Source: Lysinibacillus sp. KCTC 33748 (GTDB taxonomy: Bacteria > Bacillota > Bacilli > Bacillales_A > Planococcaceae). From it: a DNA stretch of 64,000 nt. The stretch covers positions 1 through 64,000 of the forward strand of contig NZ_MWSJ01000018.1 in the NCBI RefSeq assembly GCF_002237755.1. The letters are read 5' to 3'. Under the pieces are notes generated by a model that was not told the DNA's origin, searched no databases, and worked only from the letters and a program-made list of their open reading frames with translations. This document shows positions 9,133 through 18,216 of the stretch, in pieces (within the stretch, counting starts at the first letter, position 1; each line of letters starts with the position of its first letter). A program made the translations under genes and the position numbers.

Positions 9133-9573
9133 ATGAAAGTAGTTTTACAACGTAGTAAAGCAGCCTCTGTTACGGTTGACGGAAAAGTAACGGGAGCTAT
9201 TGATAGCGGCTATGTTCTTCTAGTGGGCATTACACACGAGGACACGCAAGAAAATGTTGAATATTTAGCAAAAAAAGTAGCTAATCTTCGCCTATGGGAA
9301 GATATTGATGGGAAAATGAATCATTCCATTTTAGAGCATGGAGGGGCTATTTTGTCCGTCTCACAATTTACATTGTATGGGGATGCAAAAAAGGGGAATC
9401 GTCCAAGTTTTACAAATGCAGCAAGACCAGAAGTTGCGGAACCGTTATGGGAGGCTTTTAATAATGCCTTACGCGAACACGGTTTGCATGTGGAAACGGG
9501 AATATTTGGTGCAATGATGGACGTTGCACTTACAAATGATGGCCCAATTACGATACTTCTTGAGTCTAAATAA
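9133..9573 (+). CDS. dtd: D-aminoacyl-tRNA deacylase
   Basis: Dtd removes D-amino acids (and Gly from tRNA-Ala) from mischarged tRNAs, a proofreading step. The 146-residue protein is full length. Family motifs are visible: the start [19 protein letters not shown], the SQFTLYGD motif near residue 79, [12 protein letters not shown], and the C-terminal [19 protein letters not shown] holding the cis-proline GP-type motif. It lies about 100 bp after rel, as in Bacillus, but no convincing separate terminator was seen between them, so co-transcription is plausible. The ribosome binding site is weak (TTGAGG about 12 nt upstream). Confidence 0.96.
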   Translation: MKVVLQRSKAASVTVDGKVTGAIDSGYVLLVGITHEDTQENVEYLAKKVANLRLWEDIDGKMNHSILEHGGAILSVSQFTLYGDAKKGNRPSFTNAARPEVAEPLWEAFNNALREHGLHVETGIFGAMMDVALTNDGPITILLESK

Positions 9574-9643
9574 ATGGTACGTTTCCTATAATTTCTTCAT
9601 ACATTTAATAGTATGGTTAGTTTTGTAGGAGGGAAGTGTGTTA

Positions 9644-9862
9644 ATGGTGACTCAGGGAGAACGCATATCGAATCCATATTTATACGAAACGCTAAATCTG
9701 ATGATTGGTCAGGCAATAGTAGTGCAAACAGAGAAAAATATCCATCAAGGAAAATTAATCTCTGTATTACCTGACAATATCGTTGTAGAGTTTAGTCGTA
9801 CTCCATTGTTCATTCGTCTAAAGGAAATCGTGTGGGTGACGTTGGCAAAGAGGGAAAAATAA
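9644..9862 (+). CDS. DUF2642-like small protein
   Basis: The protein has about 72 residues. The pattern LMIGQAIVVQTEKNIHQGKL, then LPDNIVVEF and IRLKEIVWVTL resembles DUF2642 family proteins (Bacillus YuzF type), which have a small SH3-like beta fold and no known function. The ATG at 9644 is chosen because AGGAGGG at 9627–9633 is 10 nt away; a GTG at 9638 is too close. It is followed by a good terminator, so rel–dtd and this gene may form one unit. The family assignment comes from the residue pattern only. Confidence 0.7.
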   Translation: MVTQGERISNPYLYETLNLMIGQAIVVQTEKNIHQGKLISVLPDNIVVEFSRTPLFIRLKEIVWVTLAKREK

Positions 9863-9871
9863 GCGCATTAA

Positions 9872-9912
9872 GGTCTCTATACTCAGAGAATATGAGTTAG
9901 AGGCCCTTTTTG
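9872..9912 (+). terminator. Terminator after the DUF2642-like gene
   Basis: The arms GGTCTCTATACTCA and TGAGTTAGAGGCC pair with one bulge and are followed by CTTTTTG. Confidence 0.8.
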
Positions 9913-10044
9913 TTTAACTAGTAGTTAGTGAATGTCGATATTCATTTACAATACAGTGCCAAACCACCGTGTTTTTAATCGATTTCAGTTCCAACAGCTT
10001 ATTTACACTTCTAAAAAGAAAACGTCATATTTGTTTGATAATCA

Positions 10045-10094
10045 AAAATAAGCTGCAAAGGAATGATAACTCTAGGTTCCTTAGCAGCTTATTT
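10045..10094 (-). terminator. Terminator for the amidase gene
   Basis: AAATAAGCTGC-AAAGGAA and TTCCTTAGCAGCTTATTT form a long near-perfect stem. On the minus strand it ends in TTATTTTTGATT, which suits termination of the amidase gene. The rest of the gap 9863–10168 has only short repeat-like fragments. Confidence 0.7.
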
Positions 10095-10168
10095 ATATTG
10101 CCTAACGGACAGTAATTTAGTCGCACCGAAAGCGACACGTCATTCAGTCCCAATAATTAAGTTTCACT

Positions 10169-11752
10169 TTATTGATTCTCGTTAAAGTAATCTAAAACGC
10201 CTTGGTAGATGCCGAGAGTAGCTTGTTCCCGGTATTTAGCGGTTGTAATAACACGTTCCTCGCTACCATTACTTAAGTAGCCCAGCTCAACAAGGACAGC
10301 TTTTTGACGATTTTCTCGTAGAACTAAATAATTTCCTTGTTGGGTACCACGATTTTTTAAATCGATTTTATTTGAGAGTCCATTATTTATTGCCTCTGCA
10401 AGACCTTGTTGATTACTATTCATATAATATGAGGTGAAACCATTAATGGAGCTATCGTCAGTTGCATCATAATGTATACTGATAAAAGTATCTGCCTCAT
10501 ATTGGTGTGCAATTGAAACGCGTTTGCGGAGGTCAACATATTCATCTGATTCTCTTGTCATGACAACATTTGCTCCAGCAGCACTCAACTTTGAAGCAAG
10601 AAGAGATGCAGTTTTCAATGTAATTTCTTTTTCGTCGGTTCCACGTTGTCCAGTTGTACCGTGATCATTCCCACCATGTCCTGCATCTACAATAATCGTT
10701 AACCCATTTAAAGTACCTTTCTTGCGTGGTTTCGATTTTTCCTTTTTGGTAGGAGTAGCAGCTTTGCTCGACGAAGAAGTCGTAACGACCCAGTTCGCTA
10801 CAAAAGCAGTTTTTTCATCTATTTGTATTTCATAAAAATCATTTTTAGCGCCTACAATAGGGTAGGTTTCACCAGCGTCTACGCGTTCAACAACATCAGC
10901 AACTGTTGATGCATCTGTCCGTAAGTTTGTCCCATTATAAATGATTGTGACAGATTCAAGCTCTGAGGAAGTAGAAGAAGATTTTGATGCCGTACTTTTT
11001 ATATTTGAAAAAGTACCATAAAAGCTATAAACCCAACCTGTTTTTTTATTGTTATATTGAATTTGTACCCAGTTATGTTCTTGAGCTAGCACCTTAAAGG
11101 CTTGGCCATTTGAAACAGTTCCTATTTTGCTAGCATTTAAGTCTGGCTTTTGGCGCACATTAAGAGCATCCACTAAAACTGTAAATGTTGTATCTTTGTT
11201 GACTTTTTTTGTGGATACTTCGACTTTAGGTTCATCAGCCTCAGCTTTTACCTTTTTTTCAGGTAGAGCATTGATCGTCACATAGTCAGTGGATACCCAA
11301 CCAACTAGCCCATTCCAATCTATTTTCGCCCATTCACCATTTTTTGCAATAAGGTTAGCTTGGTCGCCTGTTGATAATTGTCCAAGAACTGCTGAAGATA
11401 TGTCAGGCTCAGTACGGATATTTAGACGATCGACTTGTGAAATCAACGTTTGATCAGCCACTTGCTTATCGTCTATCGAAGCGGTTAGCCAGGATGCTAC
11501 CCAACCTTCGTACTTGCCTGCTTTTACTTGTATCCAATCGCCCTCACGACCAATAGAAGTTAATGGGTCACCCTCATCTAATGTCGTAATAATTGGATAA
11601 GACAGTCCAGGTCCCTCACGTAAATGAAGAATCGTTCCAGTTACTTTTAAATCACTGGAGTCGGCTAGTGCTCTTTGAACAGAGTGACTTGGAAATGCAA
11701 ACGTTAGCACTAGTACGAAGATGATTAGAATATGTAAAAGTTTTGTCCTCAT
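10169..11752 (-). CDS. yrvJ: Secreted N-acetylmuramoyl-L-alanine amidase, SH3 repeats
   Basis: This exported cell-wall hydrolase (527 residues) cuts the amide bond between MurNAc and L-Ala. Residues 1–30 form a signal peptide (LLHILIIFVLVLTFAF, cleavage after RALA likely). Four bacterial SH3 (SH3b) repeats follow at about 35–95, 105–160, 188–248 and 265–325, each with the LNIR/LHLREGP-type start and GWV motif; they probably bind peptidoglycan. A Lys/Pro linker (PTKKEKSKPRKKG) leads to an Amidase_3 domain from about 345. The zinc ligands are visible as DAGHGG, the Glu of EKEIT and the His of SIHYDA, with the catalytic Glu in VELGYLSN. Position between dtd and hisS matches B. subtilis yrvJ, but the gene is on the opposite strand. 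Confidence 0.93.
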   Translation of the reverse strand: MRTKLLHILIIFVLVLTFAFPSHSVQRALADSSDLKVTGTILHLREGPGLSYPIITTLDEGDPLTSIGREGDWIQVKAGKYEGWVASWLTASIDDKQVADQTLISQVDRLNIRTEPDISSAVLGQLSTGDQANLIAKNGEWAKIDWNGLVGWVSTDYVTINALPEKKVKAEADEPKVEVSTKKVNKDTTFTVLVDALNVRQKPDLNASKIGTVSNGQAFKVLAQEHNWVQIQYNNKKTGWVYSFYGTFSNIKSTASKSSSTSSELESVTIIYNGTNLRTDASTVADVVERVDAGETYPIVGAKNDFYEIQIDEKTAFVANWVVTTSSSSKAATPTKKEKSKPRKKGTLNGLTIIVDAGHGGNDHGTTGQRGTDEKEITLKTASLLASKLSAAGANVVMTRESDEYVDLRKRVSIAHQYEADTFISIHYDATDDSSINGFTSYYMNSNQQGLAEAINNGLSNKIDLKNRGTQQGNYLVLRENRQKAVLVELGYLSNGSEERVITTAKYREQATLGIYQGVLDYFNENQ

Positions 11753-11865
11753 CAGATTCCTCCTATTCTTGTTCTATTTTACCATGCTTTAGTAATAGAA
11801 TTCGTGGGAAAAAGGTAACGGAATTTGTTATTTTAACGAATGTAATGTAAAAAAAACAAAAACAG

Positions 11866-11894
11866 TTGACATTGCCTTTTGTTGTGACTAACAT
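11866..11894 (+). promoter_or_regulatory. hisS promoter
   Basis: TTGACA at 11866–11871 and TAACAT at 11889–11894 have 17-nt spacing and lie just upstream of the T-box leader. Confidence 0.75.
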
Positions 11895-11929
11895 AAAGGG
11901 TAATCAAAAAAATGATTAACCGCTTATGA

Positions 11930-12187
11930 CCAAGCAAGTAGCGTATACCTCTATTGGAGAAGAGAGGGAAAGACCTAGGCTGAAATCTTTCCTACAAAAA
12001 TGTATAACGTGAATAACACTTGAGAGGCTTTTTTCTGAAAAGTAGTGCTTAGTAGGAAAAAACGGAATCGGCCGTTATCCGATCAGGAGGAGGACGCATG
12101 TATTTGATGCGTCAACTAGGGTGGAACCGCGGAAGCTTATACAGCTCTCGTCCCTTGCATTACGCAAGGAGGCGAGGGCTTTTTTAT
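11930..12187 (+). promoter_or_regulatory. T-box leader, probable histidyl-tRNA type
   Basis: The T-box sequence AGGGTGGAACCGCG is at 12118–12131, followed by a terminator made of the arms AGCTCTCGTC-CCTTGC and GCAAGG-AGGCGAGGGCT and a U-run. Uncharged tRNA should pair through its CCA end and favour readthrough into hisS. A CAC triplet at about 12017–12019 is a candidate His specifier, not proven. Confidence 0.92.
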
Positions 12188-12274
12188 TGGACAAATTTTA
12201 AGGAATTCATACTTAAAATGAAGAAAGTCCAGAAGACAGCTTGCTCATAAGCAATTTACAAAGGAGGTATTTCT

Positions 12275-13540
12275 ATGAGTTTTAAAGTGCCACGAGGGAC
12301 GCAAGATATTTTGCCTGGTCAATCTGAAAAATGGCAGAAGGTAGAAGCGGTTATCCGTGATATTTGCCGTGTCTATCGTTACAACGAAATTCGCACACCC
12401 ATTTTTGAACAAACAGATTTATTTGCACGTGGTGTCGGTGAAACAACAGATGTTGTTCAAAAAGAAATGTATACATTTGAAGATCGCGGTGGCCGTTCGT
12501 TAACATTACGTCCGGAAAATACAGCTGGAGTAGTTCGTTCTTATGTTGAGCATAAAATGTTTGGTGCACCTGATCAGCCAGTAAAGCTTTCATATTTAGG
12601 ACCTATGTTCCGCTATGAACGTCAACAAGCAGGGCGCTACCGTCAATTTGTTCAATTTGGAGTAGAAGCCATTGGTTCAGCGGATCCAGCTATCGATGCA
12701 GAAGTAATCGCGCTAGCAATGGATGTCTACGGTTCAGCTGGTTTAAAAGATTTAAAATTAGTCATTAATTCACTTGGTGACAAAGATACACGTGACTCAC
12801 ACCGTACAGCACTGCTACAACACTTCGAACCACATATTCATGAGTTTTGTTCGGATTGCCAAAATCGTTTGCAAAAAAATCCACTACGAATTTTGGACTG
12901 TAAGGTAGACCGTGAGCACCCATTAATGAAATCTGCACCAGCATTAACTGATTTCCTAACAGAGGAATCAGCAACATATTTCGCACAAGTTAAAACGTAT
13001 TTAGATACGCTGGGAATTTCATATGAGGTTGATCCAAACCTTGTAAGGGGTCTTGATTATTACAATCATACGACTTTTGAAATTATGTCAACGGCTTCTG
13101 GCTTTGGAGCGATTACTACACTTTGTGGTGGTGGGCGCTACAATGGCCTTGTACAAGAAATTGGTGGACCAGATGTACCAGGTATCGGGTTCGCATTAAG
13201 TATTGAACGCTTGTTGCTAGCACTTGAAGCTGAAGGTGTTGAATTAGACACAGCATCAGGACTTGATGTCTATATGATCGCTATGGGCGAAGACGCGAAA
13301 CTAAAAACAGTAGAATTAACAAGTACCTTCCGTGCAAAGGGCATTTCAGCTGAGATGGATTATTTAGATCGCAAAATGAAAGCTCAAATGAAATCTGCAG
13401 ACCGTTTAGGTGCAAAATATACGATTGTTTTAGGTGAAACAGAGCTTGAAGAGCAAGTAGCTACTGTTAAGCATATGGAATCAGGAGAACAACAAAAAGT
13501 AGCGTTCTCAGAATTAGTGAATTACCTTTTAAAACAATAA
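12275..13540 (+). CDS. hisS: Histidine–tRNA ligase
   Basis: This class II aminoacyl-tRNA synthetase charges tRNA-His. The 421-residue length is normal. Seen in order: [14 protein letters not shown] at the N-terminus, motif 1 region with [19 protein letters not shown], motif 2 in [17 protein letters not shown], the HisRS-specific [12 protein letters not shown] and [15 protein letters not shown], motif 3 in [14 protein letters not shown], and a C-terminal anticodon-binding domain ([11 protein letters not shown] onward). Start follows AAAGGAGG. Expression is controlled by the upstream T-box. Downstream, a hairpin and a family A repeat separate it from aspS, unlike the tight spacing of Bacillus. 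Confidence 0.98.
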   Translation: MSFKVPRGTQDILPGQSEKWQKVEAVIRDICRVYRYNEIRTPIFEQTDLFARGVGETTDVVQKEMYTFEDRGGRSLTLRPENTAGVVRSYVEHKMFGAPDQPVKLSYLGPMFRYERQQAGRYRQFVQFGVEAIGSADPAIDAEVIALAMDVYGSAGLKDLKLVINSLGDKDTRDSHRTALLQHFEPHIHEFCSDCQNRLQKNPLRILDCKVDREHPLMKSAPALTDFLTEESATYFAQVKTYLDTLGISYEVDPNLVRGLDYYNHTTFEIMSTASGFGAITTLCGGGRYNGLVQEIGGPDVPGIGFALSIERLLLALEAEGVELDTASGLDVYMIAMGEDAKLKTVELTSTFRAKGISAEMDYLDRKMKAQMKSADRLGAKYTIVLGETELEEQVATVKHMESGEQQKVAFSELVNYLLKQ

Positions 13541-13588
13541 ACGAACACAAGCTGTTAAAACATAAATCGTTTTTATCATTACAGGATT

Positions 13589-13634
13589 AGCTGTCCAAAT
13601 GATACAAATATCTACGTCGTTTTGGACAGTTAAT
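13589..13634. repeat. Hairpin downstream of hisS
   Basis: AGCTGTCCAAA and TTTTGGACAGTT arms enclose a loop of about 20 nt. It may act as a weak hisS terminator; no U-run is present. Confidence 0.4.
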
Positions 13635-13720
13635 TCATTTAACAATGAACGGATATCTAATTTTCCATGGCATCAATTCTCTACTTAGTAGGAAGTGTAT
13701 GCTACATATTTAAAATAACC

Positions 13721-13846
13721 GGTCCATCATCAAAAGTTAGGGATGACATATTGTAAAAACATATGTCAAGTGGATAAGTGAAACTGGACGCCCCCAGGAA
13801 AGCGCCAGGTGGAACGGAAATCAACCCTAAGTTATGGTGATGAGCC
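13721..13846 (+). mobile_element. Family A MITE-like element, internally deleted
   Basis: The 126-bp block has imperfect terminal inverted repeats: GGTCCATCATCAAAAGTTAG at the left and TAAGTTATGGTGATGAGCC at the right. Flanks AAATAACC and AAATAAAT agree at 6 of 8 positions, consistent with an old 8-bp duplication. It keeps GGACGCCCCCAGGAA and GGAACGGAAATCAACC but has lost most of the centre. It lies between hisS and aspS. Confidence 0.7.
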
Positions 13847-13872
13847 AAATAAATTTTGGAGGAATTAAATAA

Positions 13873-15642
13873 ATGGCAACAAGAACACATGCTAGTAACG
13901 AGCTTTCAGAAGCATTACAAGGTGAAAAAGTCGTATTAAAAGGTTGGGTACAACGTCGTCGTGACCTAGGTGGTTTAATTTTCATTGATTTACGTGACCG
14001 TACTGGAATCACACAGGTAGTGTTTAGCCCTGACGTAGCAGAAGCACATGCTTTAGCTGATAAAGTACGTAGTGAATATGTAATTGAAATAGAAGGAACA
14101 GTGATCCTTCGTTCAGAAGACCAAATCAACCCAAATGTACCGAACGGTAAAATTGAAGTAGAAGCAACAAAATTAATCGTCATTAATACAGCAAAAACAA
14201 CACCATTCCAAATTGAAGATCGCACAGACGTATCCGAAGATTTACGTTTAAAATATCGTTATCTTGACCTACGTCGTCCGGTTATGTTTGATACATTCAA
14301 AATGCGTTCGGACGTTACGCGTACAATTCGAAACTTTTTACAAAACGAAGGCTTCTTAGAAGTAGAAACACCAATTTTAACAAAATCATCTCCAGAAGGG
14401 GCTCGTGACTATTTAGTACCATCACGTGTACATGAAGGTGAATTTTATGCATTACCACAATCACCACAGCTATTTAAGCAATTATTAATGGTGTCAGGTT
14501 TTGAAAAATACTTCCAAATCGCACGTTGTTTCCGTGATGAAGACTTACGTGCTGACCGTCAACCAGAGTTTACACAAGTTGACATTGAAACAAGCTTTTT
14601 AACGCAAGAAGAAATTATTGAAATGAACGAACGCTTAATCCAAGCAGTTATGAAAGAAGTAAAAGGCATTGATATTCCTGCTCCATTCCAACGTATGAAA
14701 TATCAAGAAGCAATGGATCGTTACGGTTCTGATAAACCAGACGTACGTTTTGGTTTAGAGCTTGTTGATTTAAATGACATTTTTGATGGCTGTGATTTCA
14801 AAGTATTTGCTGATACAGTGGCACAAGGCAAACAAGTAAAGAGTATTAACATTAAAGGTGCAGCAGATAAATACTCTCGTAAAGACATGGACGAGCTAAC
14901 AAAATTTGTTGGTATTTACGGAGCAAAAGGTCTTGCTTGGTTAAAAGTAACGGAAGAAGGCTTAAACGGACCGATTGCAAAATTCTTTGACGATGCATTA
15001 GCAGCTGCTTTAATCGAACGTATGAAAGCAGAAGTGGGCGATATTTTAGTATTTGTAGCTGATCAAGCATCTGTTGTAGCAGCTTCATTAGGTGCTCTTC
15101 GTACGAAATTAGGTCAAGAATTAGGCTTAATAGATGAATCACAATTTGCGTTCCTATGGATTACAGATTGGCCATTATTAGAGTACTCTGAAGAAGATGG
15201 TCGCTATAAAGCAGCACACCATCCATTCACGCGTCCATTTGACGAAGACATTCAATTAATGGAAACAGATCCTTCTGCAGTCCGCGCACAAGCATACGAT
15301 ATCGTATTAAACGGTTATGAGCTTGGTGGAGGTTCATTACGTATTTATGAGCGTGAATTACAAGAAAAAATGTTTAATTTACTTGGTTTCACAGAAGAAG
15401 AAGCAAGAGCTCAATTTGGCTACTTATTAGAAGCATTTGAATACGGTGTACCACCACATGGAGGTCTTGCATTTGGTCTTGACCGCTTCGTAATGCTACT
15501 TGCTGGCCGCACTAACTTACGTGACACAATTGCATTCCCGAAAACGGCAAGTGCTAGCTGCTTAATGACAAACGCACCTAGTGAAGTGTCTCCTGATCAA
15601 TTAAGCGAGTTAAGCTTAGCCATCAAACCATTCAGAAAATAA
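13873..15642 (+). CDS. aspS: Aspartate–tRNA ligase
   Basis: This bacterial-type AspRS of 589 residues charges tRNA-Asp. An N-terminal OB-fold anticodon-binding domain begins with [20 protein letters not shown]. The class II core has the motif 2 segment [18 protein letters not shown], the bacterial GAD insertion at about residues 285–420, and motif 3 in [16 protein letters not shown]. Start ATG at 13873 follows TTTGGAGGAA. In Bacillus it forms a unit with hisS; here the two are separated by a repeat element, so separate transcription is possible. A strong terminator follows at 15655. Confidence 0.98.
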   Translation: MATRTHASNELSEALQGEKVVLKGWVQRRRDLGGLIFIDLRDRTGITQVVFSPDVAEAHALADKVRSEYVIEIEGTVILRSEDQINPNVPNGKIEVEATKLIVINTAKTTPFQIEDRTDVSEDLRLKYRYLDLRRPVMFDTFKMRSDVTRTIRNFLQNEGFLEVETPILTKSSPEGARDYLVPSRVHEGEFYALPQSPQLFKQLLMVSGFEKYFQIARCFRDEDLRADRQPEFTQVDIETSFLTQEEIIEMNERLIQAVMKEVKGIDIPAPFQRMKYQEAMDRYGSDKPDVRFGLELVDLNDIFDGCDFKVFADTVAQGKQVKSINIKGAADKYSRKDMDELTKFVGIYGAKGLAWLKVTEEGLNGPIAKFFDDALAAALIERMKAEVGDILVFVADQASVVAASLGALRTKLGQELGLIDESQFAFLWITDWPLLEYSEEDGRYKAAHHPFTRPFDEDIQLMETDPSAVRAQAYDIVLNGYELGGGSLRIYERELQEKMFNLLGFTEEEARAQFGYLLEAFEYGVPPHGGLAFGLDRFVMLLAGRTNLRDTIAFPKTASASCLMTNAPSEVSPDQLSELSLAIKPFRK

Positions 15643-15654
15643 TTTGTACTTCTA

Positions 15655-15702
15655 AATACCTGGATTCCCTAGCGAAATTTGTCGGGAATCTAGGTATTTT
15701 TT
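15655..15702 (+). terminator. aspS terminator
   Basis: AATACCTGGATTCCC and GGGAATCTAGGTATT arms (one G·T pair) are followed by TTTT. Confidence 0.9.
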
Positions 15703-15741
15703 GCGTTTTCGCAAGAATACAGATTTTTTTAAGAAAATAGT

Positions 15742-15770
15742 TTGAATTATCAGAAATATAATGTTATTAT
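15742..15770 (+). promoter_or_regulatory. 6S RNA promoter
   Basis: TTGAAT at 15742–15747 and TATTAT at 15765–15770 have 17-nt spacing. Transcription would start near 15777. Confidence 0.7.
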
Positions 15771-15776
15771 AACTGT

Positions 15777-15990
15777 AATACGAATCCTGATGTGTTTGTC
15801 TAATTGCTAGCTCTACTTAACAGTTTTGACCGAACACTATAGAATCGGGAGCCTTCATTTTGTAGTCGCAAACAAGCCCCATGCGGAGCGGGACGTTTAA
15901 AGCTGCAAAGCGGGCACCCCCCTGCGAAATGCGGGTTCAAAACGAATGTTTCTTGGCATAACGGCACAATCGGGATTCGTCATACATAGT
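15777..15990 (+). ncRNA. ssrS: 6S RNA
   Basis: The RNA binds sigma-A RNA polymerase as a promoter mimic. Its ends pair: ACGAATCCTGAT at about 15779–15790 with ATCGGGATTCGT at about 15969–15980. The 5' segment CCTGATGTGTTTGTC resembles the start of Bacillus 6S-1 RNA. The length of about 200 nt, a good promoter, a following terminator, and the position right after aspS (the site of B. subtilis bsrA) all agree. The interior has several short stems around GCCCCATGCGGAGCGGG, as expected of the long rod with a central bulge. Confidence 0.8.
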
Positions 15991-15997
15991 TATTAAG

Positions 15998-16028
15998 CAA
16001 AAAAGGAGCATTTAAATAGCTCCTTTTT
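15998..16028 (+). terminator. 6S RNA terminator
   Basis: AAAAAAGGAGC and GCTCCTTTTTT enclose a 9-nt loop. It follows the closing stem of the 6S RNA by about 20 nt. Confidence 0.85.
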
Positions 16029-16085
16029 TAGTGTTATTCGAAAAATAACTAGAAGCAGAACAAAGAAATTTAGAGGAGTATTGCG

Positions 16086-16160
16086 ATGATCCTAGGCTTA
16101 AAAAAGAACGAAGTGAAAATCGTACCATATGATAGTGAATGGAAAAATGTAATGAATTAA
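16086..16160 (+). pseudogene. GrpB/UPF0157 gene stub
   Basis: A 24-codon frame (MILGLKKNEVKIVPYDSEWK, then NVMN) has its own AGAGGAG ribosome binding site. It looks like the N-terminus of GrpB/UPF0157 nucleotidyltransferase-like proteins, which begin with a similar GLKKGEVKLVPYDPEW pattern and are normally about 170 residues. Only the start remains before TAA; nothing resembling the rest follows. It is most likely a deletion remnant and may mark the left edge of the amino-sugar block. Confidence 0.6.
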
Positions 16161-16214
16161 CTTAAAAATTTAGAAAATATGAAAAAATCACTTTTTATTT
16201 TTGGGAAATCATCA

Positions 16215-16239
16215 TATAATTGGTATAGACAACTATACC
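16215..16239 (+). promoter_or_regulatory. nagA −10 box with NagR-type operator
   Basis: TATAAT at 16215–16220 is followed at once by TGGTATAGACAACTATACC, whose arms GGTATAG (16222–16228) and CTATACC (16233–16239) are exact. TGGTATAGACAA matches the HutC/NagR-type word TGGTATAGACCA at 11 of 12 positions. A bound repressor would block the transcription start. The −35 is poor. Confidence 0.65.
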
Positions 16240-16300
16240 GAATAAAAAAGTTGCCTGTAGCTTCGGTCAAGCTCCTCAAAAAACGCTAGGGGGTGATCTA

Positions 16301-17458
16301 TTGAAGAATACGCTGTTAATTTCCAATGTTACGATCGTCAATCATGATGAAGCGCCGTTTAAAGGAGACATTTACATCGATGATGGTAAGATACTTAAAA
16401 TAAGTCATAACATGTCTGAAAAGGCTGAGCAGTATATAGATGGCAAAGATAATAATTGGTTCCTGTTACCTGGCTATATTGATATGCACATACATGGCTC
16501 TGCCGGGCATGACGTGATGGATGCTACGCAATTAGCACTGCATCAAATGGCACGCTCTTTAGTTCAGGAAGGCGTGACAGGCTTCCTTGCTACTACAATG
16601 ACGCAATCTATAGAAGCAATTGAAAGCGCTTTAGCGAATGTTGGTGAATTTGAAAATAATGAGGATGAGGCGAGCTTATTAGGTATACATGTAGAGGGAC
16701 CGTATATATCAAAAAAACGGGCAGGCGCACAACCGATAGAATACATTATTTTGCCGTCTACGGAGCAATTTGCATACTGGCAAAAAGTAAGTAAGCAACG
16801 TATTAAACAAGTAACTTTTGCCCCTGAGGTAGAAGGAGGCTTTCCGTTTATTGAATCGTTAAAGGATTTAAATGTTATCGCTTCAATTGGCCATTCTGAC
16901 GCATCCATGGAAGAGGTGGATCGGGCAGTAGTATTGGGAGTAAGGCAGGCTACACATTTATATAACCAAATGCGCCCTTTCCATCATCGTAATCCAGGTG
17001 TCGTTGGTGCAGTGCTTTTAGATGATCTAGTAAAGACTGAAATTATTGCAGATTTCGTACATAGTCATCCTCAAGCTATTAAGCTAGCGTATCGTATAAA
17101 AGGCGCGAAGGGTATTATCTTAATTACCGATGCGATACGGGCAAAAGGTTTACATCACGGTGATTATGATTTAGGTGGTCAAACCGTTCATGTTTCTAAG
17201 GAGGGCGCTCATTTATCTAATGGGGCTTTAGCTGGCAGTGTGCTAACGATGGAGCAAGCAATAAAAAATATGCAAGCAATCACCAATTGCTCATTGCAGG
17301 AAATTGTCGCAATGTCCTCTACGAATGCTGCTAAGCAATTACAACTTGCAACGAAAGGTCGTATTGCAGAAGGTTATGATGCAGATTTTGTATTACTAGA
17401 TGAAAATTTAAATGTACAAAAAACTATTTGTCGGGGTAAAGTTGTATTTGAGAAATGA
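16301..17458 (+). CDS. nagA: N-acetylglucosamine-6-phosphate deacetylase
   Basis: NagA removes acetate from GlcNAc-6-phosphate to give glucosamine-6-phosphate. The 385-residue protein has the amidohydrolase landmarks in order: DMHIHGSAGHDVMDA (metal site), EGVTGFLATTMT, GIHVEGPYISKKRAGAQ (Glu metal ligand), ASIGHSDASMEEV (His), THLYNQMRPFHHRNPGVVGA, LITDAIRAKG (catalytic Asp) and NGALAGSVLTMEQA. The TTG start at 16301 sits 7–8 nt after GGGGTGA. It begins a run with nagR and the SIS gene; nagB is not present in this window. The upstream NagR-type operator suggests induction by an amino-sugar phosphate. Confidence 0.93.
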   Translation: MKNTLLISNVTIVNHDEAPFKGDIYIDDGKILKISHNMSEKAEQYIDGKDNNWFLLPGYIDMHIHGSAGHDVMDATQLALHQMARSLVQEGVTGFLATTMTQSIEAIESALANVGEFENNEDEASLLGIHVEGPYISKKRAGAQPIEYIILPSTEQFAYWQKVSKQRIKQVTFAPEVEGGFPFIESLKDLNVIASIGHSDASMEEVDRAVVLGVRQATHLYNQMRPFHHRNPGVVGAVLLDDLVKTEIIADFVHSHPQAIKLAYRIKGAKGIILITDAIRAKGLHHGDYDLGGQTVHVSKEGAHLSNGALAGSVLTMEQAIKNMQAITNCSLQEIVAMSSTNAAKQLQLATKGRIAEGYDADFVLLDENLNVQKTICRGKVVFEK

Positions 17459-17477
17459 AAGTAAAGAGGCGATAAGA

Positions 17478-18212
17478 ATGGTACAAGGTTTGTTAGATAA
17501 AAATTCTCATATACCTATTTATATACAAATAGAAGAGATCATTAAACAACGTATTTATTTAGAAGAATACAAAATCGGTGAAAATATACCTTCTGAGCGA
17601 GAGCTTTCTACGCAGTTTGATGTTAGTAGAATGACTGTTCGTCAATCTATCACAAATTTAGTCAATAGCGGATTGCTGTATCGTGAAAAAGGCAGAGGTA
17701 CGTATGTTGCTAATCCAAAATTAGAACAACCGTTAAAAGGATTAACAAGTTTCACAGAAGATATGCGGGCTAGAGGGATGGAACCAAGCAGTAAAGTTTT
17801 ACGCTTTGAGAAAATCGTACCACCAGTTGATATTGCAAGAGATCTCATGTTAGATGCTGGTGAAGAGGTATTCTTCGTTGTACGAATTCGTAGTGCTGAT
17901 TCCAAACCAATGGCCATCGAAAGAACATATATTCCAGTGAAAATATATCCTGAATTAGATGAAAAGAAAATAATGGGGTCATTATATGCGTTAATTGAAG
18001 CAAAGTTCCATCAAAAAATTGGAAACGCTATTCAGCAAATGGAGGCAGCAATTGTTCTAAAAGAAGATAGTAAATTTTTGCAAATTAATCATACTGCACC
18101 GGTGTTAATTATTAAACGTACAAGTTATTTATCTGATGGAGTTCCATTTGAGCTTGTGCGAAGTACTTACCGAGCTGATCGATACAAATTCATTAGTGAA
18201 ATTAAAAGGTGA
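17478..18212 (+). CDS. nagR: GntR/HutC-family regulator, NagR-like
   Basis: This 244-residue repressor has an N-terminal GntR winged helix (PIYIQIEEIIKQRIY, GENIPSERELSTQFDVSRMT, YREKGRGTYVANP) and a C-terminal UTRA effector domain from about residue 85 (LTSFTEDMRARGMEPSSKVL, IERTYIP). This architecture is that of NagR/YvoA, which binds GlcN-6-P or GlcNAc-6-P. The ATG at 17478, after AAAGAGG, is used rather than an upstream in-frame codon within nagA. It is 19 bp after nagA. Operator-like words before nagA (16221) and before the PTS genes (20582 and 20687) suggest it controls both units. Confidence 0.88.
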   Translation: MVQGLLDKNSHIPIYIQIEEIIKQRIYLEEYKIGENIPSERELSTQFDVSRMTVRQSITNLVNSGLLYREKGRGTYVANPKLEQPLKGLTSFTEDMRARGMEPSSKVLRFEKIVPPVDIARDLMLDAGEEVFFVVRIRSADSKPMAIERTYIPVKIYPELDEKKIMGSLYALIEAKFHQKIGNAIQQMEAAIVLKEDSKFLQINHTAPVLIIKRTSYLSDGVPFELVRSTYRADRYKFISEIKR

Positions 18213-18216
18213 TCCT

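Noticed and set aside
16222..16239. Palindrome as a terminator
   Set aside because: GGTATAG/CTATACC follows a −10 box and has no U-run; an operator role fits better.
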